64,000 nucleotides of DNA, taken from positions 248,001 through 312,000 of the forward strand of contig NZ_FMVF01000004.1 of assembly GCF_900101895.1 (NCBI RefSeq). Reading direction: 5' to 3'. Position 1 is the stretch's first letter. Each line of letters starts with the position of its first letter. Shown piece after piece: positions 34,694-43,919 of the stretch. A program made the position numbers and the translations under genes. The notes beneath the pieces were generated by a model. The model saw only the letters and a list, made by a program, of their open reading frames with translations, was not told the origin of the DNA and made no database searches. This stretch comes from Flavobacterium caeni. GTDB taxonomy: Bacteria; Bacteroidota; Bacteroidia; Flavobacteriales; Flavobacteriaceae.

Positions 34694-34735
34694 TTCGTTA
34701 ATCGAAGTTCGACATTCAAAATATCGATTAACGAA
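34694..34735. repeat. Perfect 12-bp inverted repeat in the sucA-odhB gap
   Basis: TTCGTTAATCGA (34694-34705) and TCGATTAACGAA (34724-34735) are exact reverse complements with an 18-base spacer made of similar TTCGA words. Confidence 0.7.
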
Positions 34736-34819
34736 CAACGAATAATGAAGTCAGAAGTGGCGTAGTGCTGTTGGAACGGCGATAGCTTAAAATAACCAAG
34801 AACGATAAAACCAAAAAAT

Positions 34820-36088
34820 ATGATTCTCGAAATGAAAGTCCCTTCTCCAGGGGAATCCATCACAGAAGTAGAAATCGCAACATGGCTCGTCAAAGACGGC
34901 GATTATGTCGAAAAAGACCAGGCCATTGCCGAAGTCGATTCAGACAAAGCCACACTTGAACTCCCGGCCGAAGCCAGCGGGGTAATCACGCTCAAGGCCG
35001 AAGAGGGCGACGCCGTCAAGGTAGGACAAGTCGTGTGTCTCATCGATACCGATGCCAAGCCTTCGGCAGTCAAAAGTCAAAAGTCTGAAAGTCCAAAGGC
35101 CGAGGAACCGAAAAAAGAGGAGCCAAAAGCTGAAGCTAAAAAAGAAGAACCAACCCGAGGCGCAGCCGAACTGAGCGGAGCTAAAGCTGCTGCGCCAGCC
35201 ACGACCTACGCTACAGGAGCGCCATCGCCAGCCGCACGCAAAATACTCGACGAGAAAAACGTCGACCCTGCCACCGTTACCGGAACCGGAAAAGGCGGTC
35301 GCATCACCAAGGACGACGCGGTGAATGCACCGGCTTCGATGGGTACGCCAACAGGCGGCAACCGCGGATCGGAAAGAACCAAACTTTCGATGTTGCGTCG
35401 TAAAGTCGCCGAAAGATTGGTGGCGGCCAAAAACGAAACGGCCATGCTCACGACGTTCAACGAAGTCAACATGACGCCAATCAACAAAATCCGCAACGAG
35501 TACAAAGATGCGTTCAAGGCCAAGCACGGCGGACTTTCTTTGGGCTACATGTCGTTCTTTACCAAGGCCGTTACACGCGCGTTGCAGCTGTTCCCGGATG
35601 TCAACTCGATGATCGACGGCGACCAGAAAGTATCGTATGATTTCTGCGACATCTCGGTGGCGGTATCGGGCCCGAAAGGCTTGATGGTGCCGGTGGTTCG
35701 CAATGCAGAATCGTTGTCGTTCCGCGGTGTAGAAGCCGAAATCAAACGTCTGGCCATCCGTGCACGCGACGGGCAAATCACCGTAGACGACATGACAGGT
35801 GGTACATTCACCATTTCGAACGGCGGTGTTTTCGGATCGATGTTGTCTACCCCTATCATCAACCCACCACAATCGGGAATCCTCGGGATGCACAACATCA
35901 TCGAGCGTCCGATTGCCGTAGACGGGAAAGTAGAAATCCACCCGATGATGTATGTCGCGCTCAGCTATGACCACCGTATCATCGACGGACGCGAATCGGT
36001 AGGGTTCCTCGTTGCCGTCAAGGAAGGTTTGGAAAATCCGGCCGAATTCTTGATGGACAACAATCCGAAGAAAGCATTGGAGTTGTAG
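34820..36088 (+). CDS. odhB: 2-oxoglutarate dehydrogenase E2 (dihydrolipoyllysine succinyltransferase)
   Basis: 422 residues. Lipoyl domain (1-77) with the lipoylated lysine K43 in [11 protein letters not shown], a Lys/Glu/Pro/Ala-rich linker (78-135), an E1/E3-binding domain (about 135-175, [20 protein letters not shown]) and the catalytic domain with [11 protein letters not shown] (H385, D389). It transfers the succinyl group to CoA and forms the core of the complex with SucA. It is also commonly named sucB. Confidence 0.96.
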   Translation: MILEMKVPSPGESITEVEIATWLVKDGDYVEKDQAIAEVDSDKATLELPAEASGVITLKAEEGDAVKVGQVVCLIDTDAKPSAVKSQKSESPKAEEPKKEEPKAEAKKEEPTRGAAELSGAKAAAPATTYATGAPSPAARKILDEKNVDPATVTGTGKGGRITKDDAVNAPASMGTPTGGNRGSERTKLSMLRRKVAERLVAAKNETAMLTTFNEVNMTPINKIRNEYKDAFKAKHGGLSLGYMSFFTKAVTRALQLFPDVNSMIDGDQKVSYDFCDISVAVSGPKGLMVPVVRNAESLSFRGVEAEIKRLAIRARDGQITVDDMTGGTFTISNGGVFGSMLSTPIINPPQSGILGMHNIIERPIAVDGKVEIHPMMYVALSYDHRIIDGRESVGFLVAVKEGLENPAEFLMDNNPKKALEL

Positions 36089-36106
36089 ATCAACTTTCGA
36101 TTATAA

Positions 36107-36139
36107 AAAAAATCCCGTTCTGATGAGCGGGATTTTTTT
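36107..36139. terminator. Bidirectional terminator between odhB and the T9SS gene
   Basis: ATCCCGTTC and GAGCGGGAT (9 bp with one G-T pair) around a TGAT loop, A-run before and T-run after. Confidence 0.85.
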
Positions 36140-36149
36140 TTGATTCAGC

Positions 36150-36983
36150 TTATTTCTTGACGATCTTCAACGTCTGCTGTTTTTGATCTGATTGGAGCCT
36201 TACGAAATACAATCCGTCCGGCAATCCCGCAAAGTCTATTTTAAGGTTATTTTCGTTTGTTCTTGTTGAACGCACGAGCTTACCCGACCCATCGGTCAGC
36301 GTCAGCTCCGTGACGTCGGTGATGCCTGACACATATAAAAAATCAGAAACCGGATTTGGCCAAGCCAAAAAACCGCTGTCGGCAAACCCGGTGGCATCCA
36401 GCACGGTAGTCGACGTGGCCAGCTCGCCACAACCCTCCGGTGATCGAACCACAATGATATGATCGCCTCCGCCGACGTTTGTAAACACGGGACTCGTTTG
36501 GAAAGCACCACCGTCTATGCTATAGTCATACTGAACAGCCGGAAACGCACTGACCGTAATGGTGTTTCCGTTTACAACCACGTCGATCGTAAGCGGAACG
36601 AAAGCCACTTGGAGCGCAAAACTCGCAATCTCGAAATTGCCCGATAACAAGTCATTTCGACGCACGTAAATCACCTGACCGTCGAAGCCGTTGAAATTTA
36701 AAATCGGTGTGATGGCGCCGTTTTGCGTTTGTGCGCCGGCGAACGACTCGTAGAATTCAAAGGTGTAGTCGGGATTTCCACCACCCCACGAAATGATTTG
36801 CAACGACAAATCAAAGTTTGCAAAGCCATCGCCATTGAAGTCGCACGCCAACAAATCGCTCAAACCACCGCCCATCGGCGATTCAGGTACACAATCCGTA
36901 TCAAGGGCCACATTAAAGTCAAGCGCTGCAAAACTATTTGTCTGTGCAACCAAAAAAACGAGGGCGAGTAATAATTTTCTCAT
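36150..36983 (-). CDS. Secreted protein with T9SS type A sorting domain
   Basis: 277 residues. Signal peptide (LLLALVFLVAQTNSFA), a beta-rich middle of gliding-motility-associated/PKD-like character (CDFNGDGFANFDLSLQI with Asp-rich turn; 'YDYSIDGGAFQTSPVFTNVG'), and a C-terminal T9SS domain (about 205-277) with WPNPVSDFLYVSG and the KLVR..DGLYFVRLQ..KIVKK pattern. It is exported across the outer membrane by T9SS and probably surface-attached; ligand unknown. Its upstream region contains one copy of the 65-bp repeat. Confidence 0.8.
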   Translation of the reverse strand: MRKLLLALVFLVAQTNSFAALDFNVALDTDCVPESPMGGGLSDLLACDFNGDGFANFDLSLQIISWGGGNPDYTFEFYESFAGAQTQNGAITPILNFNGFDGQVIYVRRNDLLSGNFEIASFALQVAFVPLTIDVVVNGNTITVSAFPAVQYDYSIDGGAFQTSPVFTNVGGGDHIIVVRSPEGCGELATSTTVLDATGFADSGFLAWPNPVSDFLYVSGITDVTELTLTDGSGKLVRSTRTNENNLKIDFAGLPDGLYFVRLQSDQKQQTLKIVKK

Positions 36984-37023
36984 AGATTCCGATTTGATGA
37001 TTGTGATTGAGTTGTTTCGAAAT

Positions 37024-37055
37024 TAAATATATACCACTATTTCAAATACAAACAA
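37024..37055 (-). promoter_or_regulatory. Possible promoter of the 277-residue T9SS gene, partly inside the repeat
   Basis: TTG (complement of 37053-37055), 21 bases and TATATTTA (complement of 37024-37031, one mismatch to TAnnTTTG). The -33 box comes from the duplicated 65-bp segment. Confidence 0.45.
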
Positions 37056-37093
37056 TGGTTGTAATAATCAATAATTGCCTTGCCCGCCATGAG
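37029..37093. repeat. 65-bp direct repeat, copy A: duplicate of the 3' end of the aspartyl protease gene
   Basis: Identical over 65 bases to 39482-39546. Read on the minus strand it encodes LMAGKAIIDYYNHCLYLK and the TAG stop of the protease gene plus 8 bases behind it. It lies just downstream of the 776-residue T9SS gene. Confidence 0.95.
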
Positions 37094-37109
37094 CGGGATT
37101 TTTTACGGA

Positions 37110-39440
37110 TTATCGCTTGACGATCTTATGCGTTTGGGTTTGATCTGGACTCGAAATTTTTACCAGGTACATGCCTTGCGACAAACCAGACAAGTCGATC
37201 GTGGCGTTGCCATCGAAGGTTTGTGTACGAAGCGTTTTGCCGAGCAGGTCGGTAATTTGCAATGTTGCCGAAATCGGCTTTGAGGTCTTCAAATGGAGTA
37301 CGTCGGTCACGGGATTCGGGAATACCATCGTTTGGCCCGCCGTGAAAGTCGCGTTGCCCAACGTCTCGACAAATTCGGTCTCGAACGTATTGGTCGTGAT
37401 CGCCGGATTGAAATCGAAGTAAATGTCGGCCGAATTCGGGATGATGTCGCCCACGGCGTAACCCGGTTTGGGCTTGATTTCGAATGTCACGTAGCCGTGT
37501 CCGGTGTTGGTGCCTTCGACCGACGGGTCCAAATGGATCCCGTCGAACCGCCAGACCAATTGGTTGCCCGTGCGTGTCATTACGTAATTGTGGCTGGCGT
37601 CGAGCGTATGTGCGGTGGTTTCATCGAGCTGGCCGTCGAGTTGGTCTTCGATCCGAATGTCGATCGCATCGACATTGCCGGTGTTTTCAAAACGGATTGT
37701 GTAGGTCAGGAAGTTGTCGGTCGAAAAGTCGGCATGTACGATTCTGGGTCCGTGGCTTTCGGATATGTCGTTCGGGTCCCAGGAATTCCCAACCGTTTGA
37801 GAAACGGAATCCTGGTTGTTCTCCAAATTAATTTCGTTCGGAGACGTCACCATTCCTGCCACAGACGAAACCAATTGGTCCCCTATGGCGATTGTTGGGA
37901 CGGGAGGTGCCTGGAGATGCACGTAAAGTGTCCGCATCTCTCCGGGTTGCAAGTTAAAGAACGGATACTGGAAACCTGTAGGTGTGGCGACAGCGCCCGC
38001 CGGAATTTCGGTTAGGCTCAAATGCGCGTCAGGGTTGTAATCCAATGTCCCTGAAACAATCGGGACATTTCCATAATTCCCGAATCTGATCTGATGCCAT
38101 GACGCAAAACCCGGACGGATTCCCTGCTGTCCAGCAATCCACGCGTAGAAGTTTGTTGTAGGTACGTAGGATACTGGAAAAAGATACGTGGTGATGCCCG
38201 AGCCCTGTTGTACCGTTACGTCAAAATTGACGTTCGCTACATAATGCTGTGTCAACCACGGGTGGATCACCATTGTTAAATGATACGTATTCGAAGGGTT
38301 GCTTTCATACAATGTAAATGCGTTGCCCGCCACCTGAACCTGATGCGGGTTGCCGCTGCCGTTGATTTCATATTGGAACGATCCGACGTAGCCGCCGGAA
38401 ATGAAATTTTCATCGGCGTCCATGATACCATTGAAGTTGCTGTCGAAAAATGCAGACATCCGAATACCGTCGGGCGCGTTTAGGAGGGTGACCGCCTGTG
38501 CATTGGATTCCATGGTTTCTGCCCCAGCCAATGCGTCGGCCATCGCGTAATGCGTCACCTGGTTGACGTTGATATCTTCTTGCGTCAGGGAGTAAGAAGC
38601 CGTAAACGTGGTTGTGTCGGTCGCGCCAGGCAACATGGTCGCAATCGGGCCGCCCTGTATACCGAGTGTCGCCGATGAAACAGTCACATTGGTTAGCGTG
38701 TCTGGCGCGCTGTTGTTGATTGTAAATTGGTACTGGATCGTATCGCCCACATCGGTAATGCCGTTGCTGTTGCTGTCTGTTATCGCGCCGCTGAATGCCA
38801 GGTTGAAATCGCAGGTCGGGTCTGGCAGGTAGTCGTAAATATAATATGTCGATATTTCTTCAAAGTCAACCAATGCAAAAAAAAGTACACCGGTTGGTAC
38901 ATTGGTAAATGTCGCGGTCGGGAAGAATTCGTCTACAGCCGATTGCCCTGCCAAAACACCGTCGCTGTAAAGATAAACGTATAGGCCGGATTCAGAAATA
39001 TCGAAGTCGCCAATAGTAATCGTGGCCGTCGGATTTGTACAGGTTGGCGGTGTGGTGACCGTAATTGTCGGGTCGCTGATCGAAAGCCAGTTGTCGTTGT
39101 AGACAGATACGTGGGCCGTGGTACAGTTGTTCGGGTTGGCGATTTCGCAAATCTCATAAGTCAAATGCGGATTGTAGATTCCGACTACAGGTGAGGCCTG
39201 TACCGAGCCATCGGGTAAAAGCACCAGGCCCGGCGAAGCTTCGATTTGTGTCAACGTCACGTTGGCCAACGTTGCAGGGCTGCCGTTGAGCAAATCGTTC
39301 GCCAAGACGTTGGGGATGGCGATTTGCGCGCCTGGGATTTCGTCCAAAAAGGCATGGTCGGGAATGGCCAAAATTTGCCCAGTAATTTGTTGCACAAAAA
39401 ACAGAAAACACCCGATAGGAAGGAGTAATTTTTTCTTCAT
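37110..39440 (-). CDS. Large secreted protein with DUF11-like repeats and T9SS type A sorting domain
   Basis: 776 residues. Signal peptide (LLPIGCFLFFVQQITGQ), several beta-sandwich domains. Residues about 215-300 resemble a conserved-repeat (DUF11) domain (DSNSNGITDVGDTIQYQFTI). Residues about 545-690 match the long uncharacterised region common before T9SS tails (WDPNDISESHGPRIV, FLTYTIRFENTGNVDAIDI). The final about 75 residues are a type A T9SS domain (VFPNPVTDVLHLK, LSQGMYLVKIS, KIVKR). Probably surface-bound. It is exactly bracketed by the two 65-bp repeat copies. Confidence 0.82.
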   Translation of the reverse strand: MKKKLLLPIGCFLFFVQQITGQILAIPDHAFLDEIPGAQIAIPNVLANDLLNGSPATLANVTLTQIEASPGLVLLPDGSVQASPVVGIYNPHLTYEICEIANPNNCTTAHVSVYNDNWLSISDPTITVTTPPTCTNPTATITIGDFDISESGLYVYLYSDGVLAGQSAVDEFFPTATFTNVPTGVLFFALVDFEEISTYYIYDYLPDPTCDFNLAFSGAITDSNSNGITDVGDTIQYQFTINNSAPDTLTNVTVSSATLGIQGGPIATMLPGATDTTTFTASYSLTQEDINVNQVTHYAMADALAGAETMESNAQAVTLLNAPDGIRMSAFFDSNFNGIMDADENFISGGYVGSFQYEINGSGNPHQVQVAGNAFTLYESNPSNTYHLTMVIHPWLTQHYVANVNFDVTVQQGSGITTYLFPVSYVPTTNFYAWIAGQQGIRPGFASWHQIRFGNYGNVPIVSGTLDYNPDAHLSLTEIPAGAVATPTGFQYPFFNLQPGEMRTLYVHLQAPPVPTIAIGDQLVSSVAGMVTSPNEINLENNQDSVSQTVGNSWDPNDISESHGPRIVHADFSTDNFLTYTIRFENTGNVDAIDIRIEDQLDGQLDETTAHTLDASHNYVMTRTGNQLVWRFDGIHLDPSVEGTNTGHGYVTFEIKPKPGYAVGDIIPNSADIYFDFNPAITTNTFETEFVETLGNATFTAGQTMVFPNPVTDVLHLKTSKPISATLQITDLLGKTLRTQTFDGNATIDLSGLSQGMYLVKISSPDQTQTHKIVKR

Positions 39441-39478
39441 AAGCTAAACGGTTAATAAACAAACACTTGCCCTGCAAC

Positions 39479-39508
39479 CAAATATACCACTATTTCAAAT
39501 ACAAACAA
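39479..39508 (-). promoter_or_regulatory. Promoter of the 776-residue T9SS gene, overlapping the protease 3' end
   Basis: TTG (complement of 39506-39508), 19 bases and TATATTTG (complement of 39479-39486) match the flavobacterial consensus. The -33 box and most of the promoter lie inside the protease coding region and inside the 65-bp repeat. Confidence 0.65.
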
Positions 39509-39546
39509 TGGTTGTAATAATCAATAATTGCCTTGCCCGCCATGAG
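39482..39546. repeat. 65-bp direct repeat, copy B: 3' end of the aspartyl protease gene
   Basis: The intact original, in frame at the end of the protease gene. The offset to copy A is 2453 bases, with no mismatch in between ends. Confidence 0.95.
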
Positions 39547-39927
39547 TACGTCGGCGCCGATGATGCCCGCCACGGGTTTGGCCTTGTGCTCGATGAGCGC
39601 TTGGTTCACGTGCGACAGGTCGAAGATCACGACATGGAAGTCGCTGTTTTTCCAAGTCCCGATTTGCAACCGGTTGTTGCGCGCGAGTTGCGTAAACATG
39701 CCCGTTGCGCCCGCACCCGCGGCCTTGGTCTTTGAATGTCCGGCGGTGAGCCCAAATACCGAAACGCCCGAGAAGTCGACGCAACTGTTCGAGGCTCCCG
39801 TGTCGAGGATGAAATCGCCCGAGATGCCATTGATCTTGGCCTTGATGAGCAAATGCTGCGTACGTGTGACGCGGAATTTGATTTTGCGGTAGTGTTCGTT
39901 TTTGAGGATGTCTTGCAGGTGTTCCAT
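39490..39927 (-). CDS. Retropepsin-like aspartyl protease (clan AA)
   Basis: 145 residues from the ATG at 39927 (MEHLQDILKNEHY). GDFILDTGASNSCVDF carries the catalytic DTGAS motif, and PVAGIIGADVLMAGKAIIDY carries the second hydrophobic-Gly motif seen in retropepsin-like proteins. With only one Asp motif, activity would need a dimer. No signal peptide is visible, so it is probably cytoplasmic. Its last codons are duplicated at 37029-37093. Confidence 0.8.
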   Translation of the reverse strand: MEHLQDILKNEHYRKIKFRVTRTQHLLIKAKINGISGDFILDTGASNSCVDFSGVSVFGLTAGHSKTKAAGAGATGMFTQLARNNRLQIGTWKNSDFHVVIFDLSHVNQALIEHKAKPVAGIIGADVLMAGKAIIDYYNHCLYLK

Positions 39928-40021
39928 AAAGCCAACGGCGAACCTCAAAAATAAGCTAAAAATTCAAGCCGATACCAATAAATCGACGGGCAAGCCGTAT
40001 TTTTGTGCCTCAACGACTACC

Positions 40022-40789
40022 ATGATCACCGATACCCATACCCATTTGTACAGCGAGGCTTTTGCCGACGACCGAAACGCGATGATGCAACGCGCCCTCG
40101 ACGCCGGCGTGACGCGATTTTTTGTACCCGCCATCGACTCGGGTTATACCCAGGCCATGTACGACCTTGAACAGCAATACCCGCACAACGTGTTTTTGAT
40201 GATGGGTCTGCACCCCACACACGTGCAACCCGAAACGTTCGAAGCCGAACTGGCGCACGTAGAACGCGAACTGGCCGCGCGCAAATTCTATGCGGTGGGC
40301 GAAATCGGGATCGACCTGTATTGGGACAAAACCACGCTCGGCATCCAGCAAATTGCGTTTCGTCGCCAAATCCAACTGGCAAAGCAATACAAGCTTCCGA
40401 TTAATATTCACTGCCGCGACGCTTTCGACGAAATCTTTGAAGTGCTCGAATCAGAAAAATCGCCCGAACTCTTTGGGATTTTCCATTGCTTTACGGGTAC
40501 TTACGAGCAGGCGTTGCAGGCCATTTCGCTCGGGATGAAGCTCGGCATCGGCGGCGTGGCCACGTTCAAGAACGGCAAGATCGACCAGTTTTTGAACCAA
40601 ATCGACCTGCGTCATATCGTGCTCGAAACCGATTCGCCTTACCTGGCACCCGTACCGTACCGCGGCAAACGCAACGAAAGCAGCTATGTGGTGAACGTCG
40701 TGCAAAAACTGTCCGAAATTTATGGGCTTGCACCCGAAGAAATCGCGCGCACCACGACCCAAAATTCACGCGACGTCTTTGGGATTTAA
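40022..40789 (+). CDS. tatD: TatD-family metal-dependent hydrolase (DNase)
   Basis: 255 residues from the ATG at 40022; the longer frame would overlap the divergent protease gene. MITDTHTHLYSEAF supplies the HxH metal site, GEIGIDLYWD the Glu, FHCFTGTYEQA and ETDSPYLAPVPYRGKRNES the later metal ligands. TatD proteins are 3'-5' DNases. Length is normal. Confidence 0.92.
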   Translation: MITDTHTHLYSEAFADDRNAMMQRALDAGVTRFFVPAIDSGYTQAMYDLEQQYPHNVFLMMGLHPTHVQPETFEAELAHVERELAARKFYAVGEIGIDLYWDKTTLGIQQIAFRRQIQLAKQYKLPINIHCRDAFDEIFEVLESEKSPELFGIFHCFTGTYEQALQAISLGMKLGIGGVATFKNGKIDQFLNQIDLRHIVLETDSPYLAPVPYRGKRNESSYVVNVVQKLSEIYGLAPEEIARTTTQNSRDVFGI

Positions 40790-40851
40790 TCAAAATTTGA
40801 CACCCGATTTCGGATAAATTTTGTTCTTTTGTACATCTTAACTAACCAGAA

Positions 40852-41988
40852 ATGCAAAAATTCGACGCGATTCGTCCGTACTACGATGCCGAGGTGAACC
40901 AAGCGCTCCAACGCGTGGTCAACCATCCGATGATGAAGGCGCTGATGGATTTTAGTTTCCCCGACCTGCCCGACCAGGAGTGGAAGGACCACCTGACCCG
41001 AACCCATTCCATCCGCGACTTCCAGTGCAATTTCCTGTACCATTCGGTGCAGCGCGTGATCGAACGGTCGTCGGACGGGTTCACGACTTCGGGTTTCGAA
41101 AAGCTCGAGCCCAACACGTCGTATTTGTTCATCTCGAACCACCGCGACATCATTCTCGACACCTCGCTGCTCAATGTGGCGTTGTTCGAGCACGGGCTTG
41201 TGATGACGGCGTCGGCCATTGGCGACAACCTCGTGAAAAAGTCGTTTTTGCTGGCCCTGTCCAAACTCAACCGGAACTTTCTGGTGCAACGCAATTTGCC
41301 GCCACGCGAACTGCTGATGAGTTCCAAATTGATGTCGGAGTACATCGCTCAGTTGTTGTTGCGCGAGAACCGTTCGGTGTGGATCGCCCAACGCGAAGGT
41401 CGTACCAAGGACGGTAACGACATGACCCAGCAAGGCGTACTCAAGATGCTCGCGATGGGCGCGGGCGACGACAACCTCATGGACTATTTCAAGAAGGTCA
41501 AGATCGTGCCGGTGTCGATTTCGTATGAATACGACCCCACCGATGCGCTCAAGATGCCACGTTTGATTGCCGAGGCCAACAACGAGATCTACATCAAGGA
41601 AAAGAACGAAGATTTCATGACGCTGCTTTCGGGCATCATGGGACAAAAGAAACGCATCCACATGCATGTGGGCGACATACTCGATACCGAAATCGACGGT
41701 ATTGCGCGCGAATTCGACAACAGCAACAAACAAATCCAGGCGCTCGCGCAGGTCATCGACGATGCGATTTTGTCACACTATAAGTTGTGGCCGACCAATT
41801 TTATCGCCTACGACCTGTTGCACAACACCAACCAATTTGCCGACCGCTATACCGAAGAAGAAAAAGCGTTGTTCGAACGACGGCTCGAAATCCGGATTGA
41901 CGAAGACAATCCCATAGCCTTCCAAGGGTTTTTGGCCATGTACGCCAATCCGGTCATCAACAAAATGAAGTACGAAAATGCAGTCTAA
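40852..41988 (+). CDS. PlsC-type glycerolipid acyltransferase
   Basis: 378 residues. The acyltransferase box appears as LFISNHRDIILDTSLLN (NHxxxxD) and the phosphate-binding block as VWIAQREGRTKDGNDMT (EGR). It has long N- and C-terminal extensions beyond the core and no clear membrane helix. Likely an acylglycerol-phosphate or glycerol-phosphate acyltransferase; the exact acceptor is not determined. It overlaps the asparaginase start by 11 bases. Confidence 0.82.
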   Translation: MQKFDAIRPYYDAEVNQALQRVVNHPMMKALMDFSFPDLPDQEWKDHLTRTHSIRDFQCNFLYHSVQRVIERSSDGFTTSGFEKLEPNTSYLFISNHRDIILDTSLLNVALFEHGLVMTASAIGDNLVKKSFLLALSKLNRNFLVQRNLPPRELLMSSKLMSEYIAQLLLRENRSVWIAQREGRTKDGNDMTQQGVLKMLAMGAGDDNLMDYFKKVKIVPVSISYEYDPTDALKMPRLIAEANNEIYIKEKNEDFMTLLSGIMGQKKRIHMHVGDILDTEIDGIAREFDNSNKQIQALAQVIDDAILSHYKLWPTNFIAYDLLHNTNQFADRYTEEEKALFERRLEIRIDEDNPIAFQGFLAMYANPVINKMKYENAV

Positions 41989-43006
41989 GCCGCGCATTTT
42001 ACTGATCTACACCGGCGGCACCATCGGGATGATGAAGGATTTCGAGACGGGTGCGCTCAAGGCGTTCAATTTTGCGAAACTGCTCAATAAAATCCCCGAA
42101 CTCAAACAGCTCGATTGCGACATCGAGACCATTTCGTTCGAGAACCCCATCGATTCGTCGAACATGAACCCTTCCAAATGGGTCAAGATTGCCGAAATCA
42201 TCGAAAGCAATTATGCGCCATTCGACGGGTTCGTCGTGCTTCACGGTTCCGATACGATGTCCTATTCGGCGTCGGCGCTCAGTTTCATGCTCGAAAATTT
42301 GGCCAAGCCCGTTGTGTTTACGGGATCGCAATTGCCCATCGGCGATTTGCGTACCGATGCCAAGGAGAACCTGATCACGGCCATCCAGATCGCGTCGTTG
42401 CAGCACAAAGGCAAGCCCGTCATTGGCGAGGTGTGTCTGTATTTCGAATACAAATTGTACCGCGGCAACCGCACGACCAAGATCAACGCCGAACATTTCA
42501 ACGCGTTTGCATCGCCCAACTATCCGCCATTGGCCGAATCGGGCGTACACCTCAAGGTCAATGCCGATCCAATCCCCGGCAAGACCGCTGGCAAGAAGCT
42601 CATCGTGCACAAAGAAATGGACGACCATGTGGTGGTGGTCAAGATGTTTCCGGGCATCAACCAACAGGTGCTGTCGGCCATCCTGAGCATCCCGAACCTC
42701 AAAGGCATGGTGCTTGAGACCTACGGGTCGGGCAACGCGCCCACCGACGAATGGTTCGTATCGGCGCTCAAAAAAGCCATCAAGAACGGGCTGCATGTGG
42801 TCAATGTGACGCAGTGTTCGGGCGGGAGCGTGAGCATGGGGCAGTACGAAACCAGTACCGCGCTCAAAAAAATAGGCGTGATTTCGGGCAAGGATTCGAC
42901 CACCGAGGCGGCCATCACCAAGCTGATGTACCTGCTCGGGCAGCAAGTCGCGCCCAATGTGTTCAAGACGATTTTCGAAACGTCGATCCGCGGCGAACTC
43001 TCCTGA
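41978..43006 (+). CDS. ansA: Type I (cytoplasmic) L-asparaginase
   Basis: 342 residues. LLIYTGGTIGMMKD is the N-terminal active-site Thr motif, and FVVLHGSDTMSYSASALSFM contains the second Thr/Asp motif of asparaginases. There is no signal peptide, which fits the cytoplasmic type I enzyme hydrolysing Asn to Asp and ammonia. It overlaps both neighbours (11 bases before, 1 base after), so the three genes form one unit. Confidence 0.92.
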   Translation: MQSKPRILLIYTGGTIGMMKDFETGALKAFNFAKLLNKIPELKQLDCDIETISFENPIDSSNMNPSKWVKIAEIIESNYAPFDGFVVLHGSDTMSYSASALSFMLENLAKPVVFTGSQLPIGDLRTDAKENLITAIQIASLQHKGKPVIGEVCLYFEYKLYRGNRTTKINAEHFNAFASPNYPPLAESGVHLKVNADPIPGKTAGKKLIVHKEMDDHVVVVKMFPGINQQVLSAILSIPNLKGMVLETYGSGNAPTDEWFVSALKKAIKNGLHVVNVTQCSGGSVSMGQYETSTALKKIGVISGKDSTTEAAITKLMYLLGQQVAPNVFKTIFETSIRGELS

Positions 43007-43875
43007 TGCATTTCTCCAAGACCCGTATAGCGCCAACGCCCAGTGGTTTTTTGCACCTCGGCAATGTCTATTCGTTCGCGATCACGGCGGCCGCGGCCCA
43101 AAAATACGGTGCGTCGCTGTTGCTGCGTATCGACGACATGGACCGCGACCGCGTACATCCAGAATACCTTGCCGATGTTTTCCAGACGCTTGCTTTCCTT
43201 GGAATTTCGTACGACGAAGGCCCGTCGAACCCCGCCGATTTCGAGGCGCATTATTCGCAACGCCACCGCCTGTCTTTTTATGAGGTGCTGCTTGGCCAAC
43301 TCGTCGCTACCGGAAAGGTCTATGCGTGCAGTTGTTCGCGCAAGCAAATCGAGACCGATTTTGGCGGCGTATACCACGGCGCGTGCCAACACAAAAAGAT
43401 CGCGTTGGACACCCCCGGTGTCGCGTGGCGTATCGATACAAGCCAGGCCCGACCCATTTTGGTGCGCGCGCTCGACGGTTCGACGACAATCGCAGCGCTG
43501 CCAGAGGGCATGCATCATTTTGTCGTACGCAAAAAAGACGGATTTCCGGCTTACCAGCTCACTTCGCTGGCCGACGATCTGTACTTTGGCGTCGATTTGA
43601 TCGTGCGCGGACAAGACCTTTGGCCGTCGACACTCGCGCAGTTGTTCCTGGCCGGTTTGCTCGGCGCCGATGCATTTTTATCGGCCACCTTCCACCACCA
43701 CGAATTGCTGACCGATGGCCATGACCGGAAACTTTCGAAATCGGCGGGCGATACGTCTGTTTTGCATTTTCGGAACCAAGGTCTCACCGCTGCGGGCTTG
43801 TATTCGCGCATTGGCAGCACCATTGGCAAGCCGATCGAAAAGCCCAAGGATTTTTCTGCGCTGATTCCCGACTGA
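43006..43875 (+). CDS. gluQ: Glutamyl-Q tRNA(Asp) synthetase-like protein
   Basis: 289 residues from the ATG at 43006, which overlaps the asparaginase stop (TGATG). RIAPTPSGFLHLGN is the HIGH-type motif and RKLSKSAG the KMSKS motif. C108, C110, Y123 and C127 reproduce the zinc site of E. coli YadB (CxC..Y...C). The anticodon-binding part of GluRS is absent. The family loads Glu onto queuosine of tRNA-Asp; a truncated GluRS-like enzyme with another role is possible in Bacteroidota. Confidence 0.82.
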   Translation: MHFSKTRIAPTPSGFLHLGNVYSFAITAAAAQKYGASLLLRIDDMDRDRVHPEYLADVFQTLAFLGISYDEGPSNPADFEAHYSQRHRLSFYEVLLGQLVATGKVYACSCSRKQIETDFGGVYHGACQHKKIALDTPGVAWRIDTSQARPILVRALDGSTTIAALPEGMHHFVVRKKDGFPAYQLTSLADDLYFGVDLIVRGQDLWPSTLAQLFLAGLLGADAFLSATFHHHELLTDGHDRKLSKSAGDTSVLHFRNQGLTAAGLYSRIGSTIGKPIEKPKDFSALIPD

Positions 43876-43919
43876 AAGTTTTACTATTCCCGATTTTTTC
43901 ACGTCATTTGCACCCTCAA

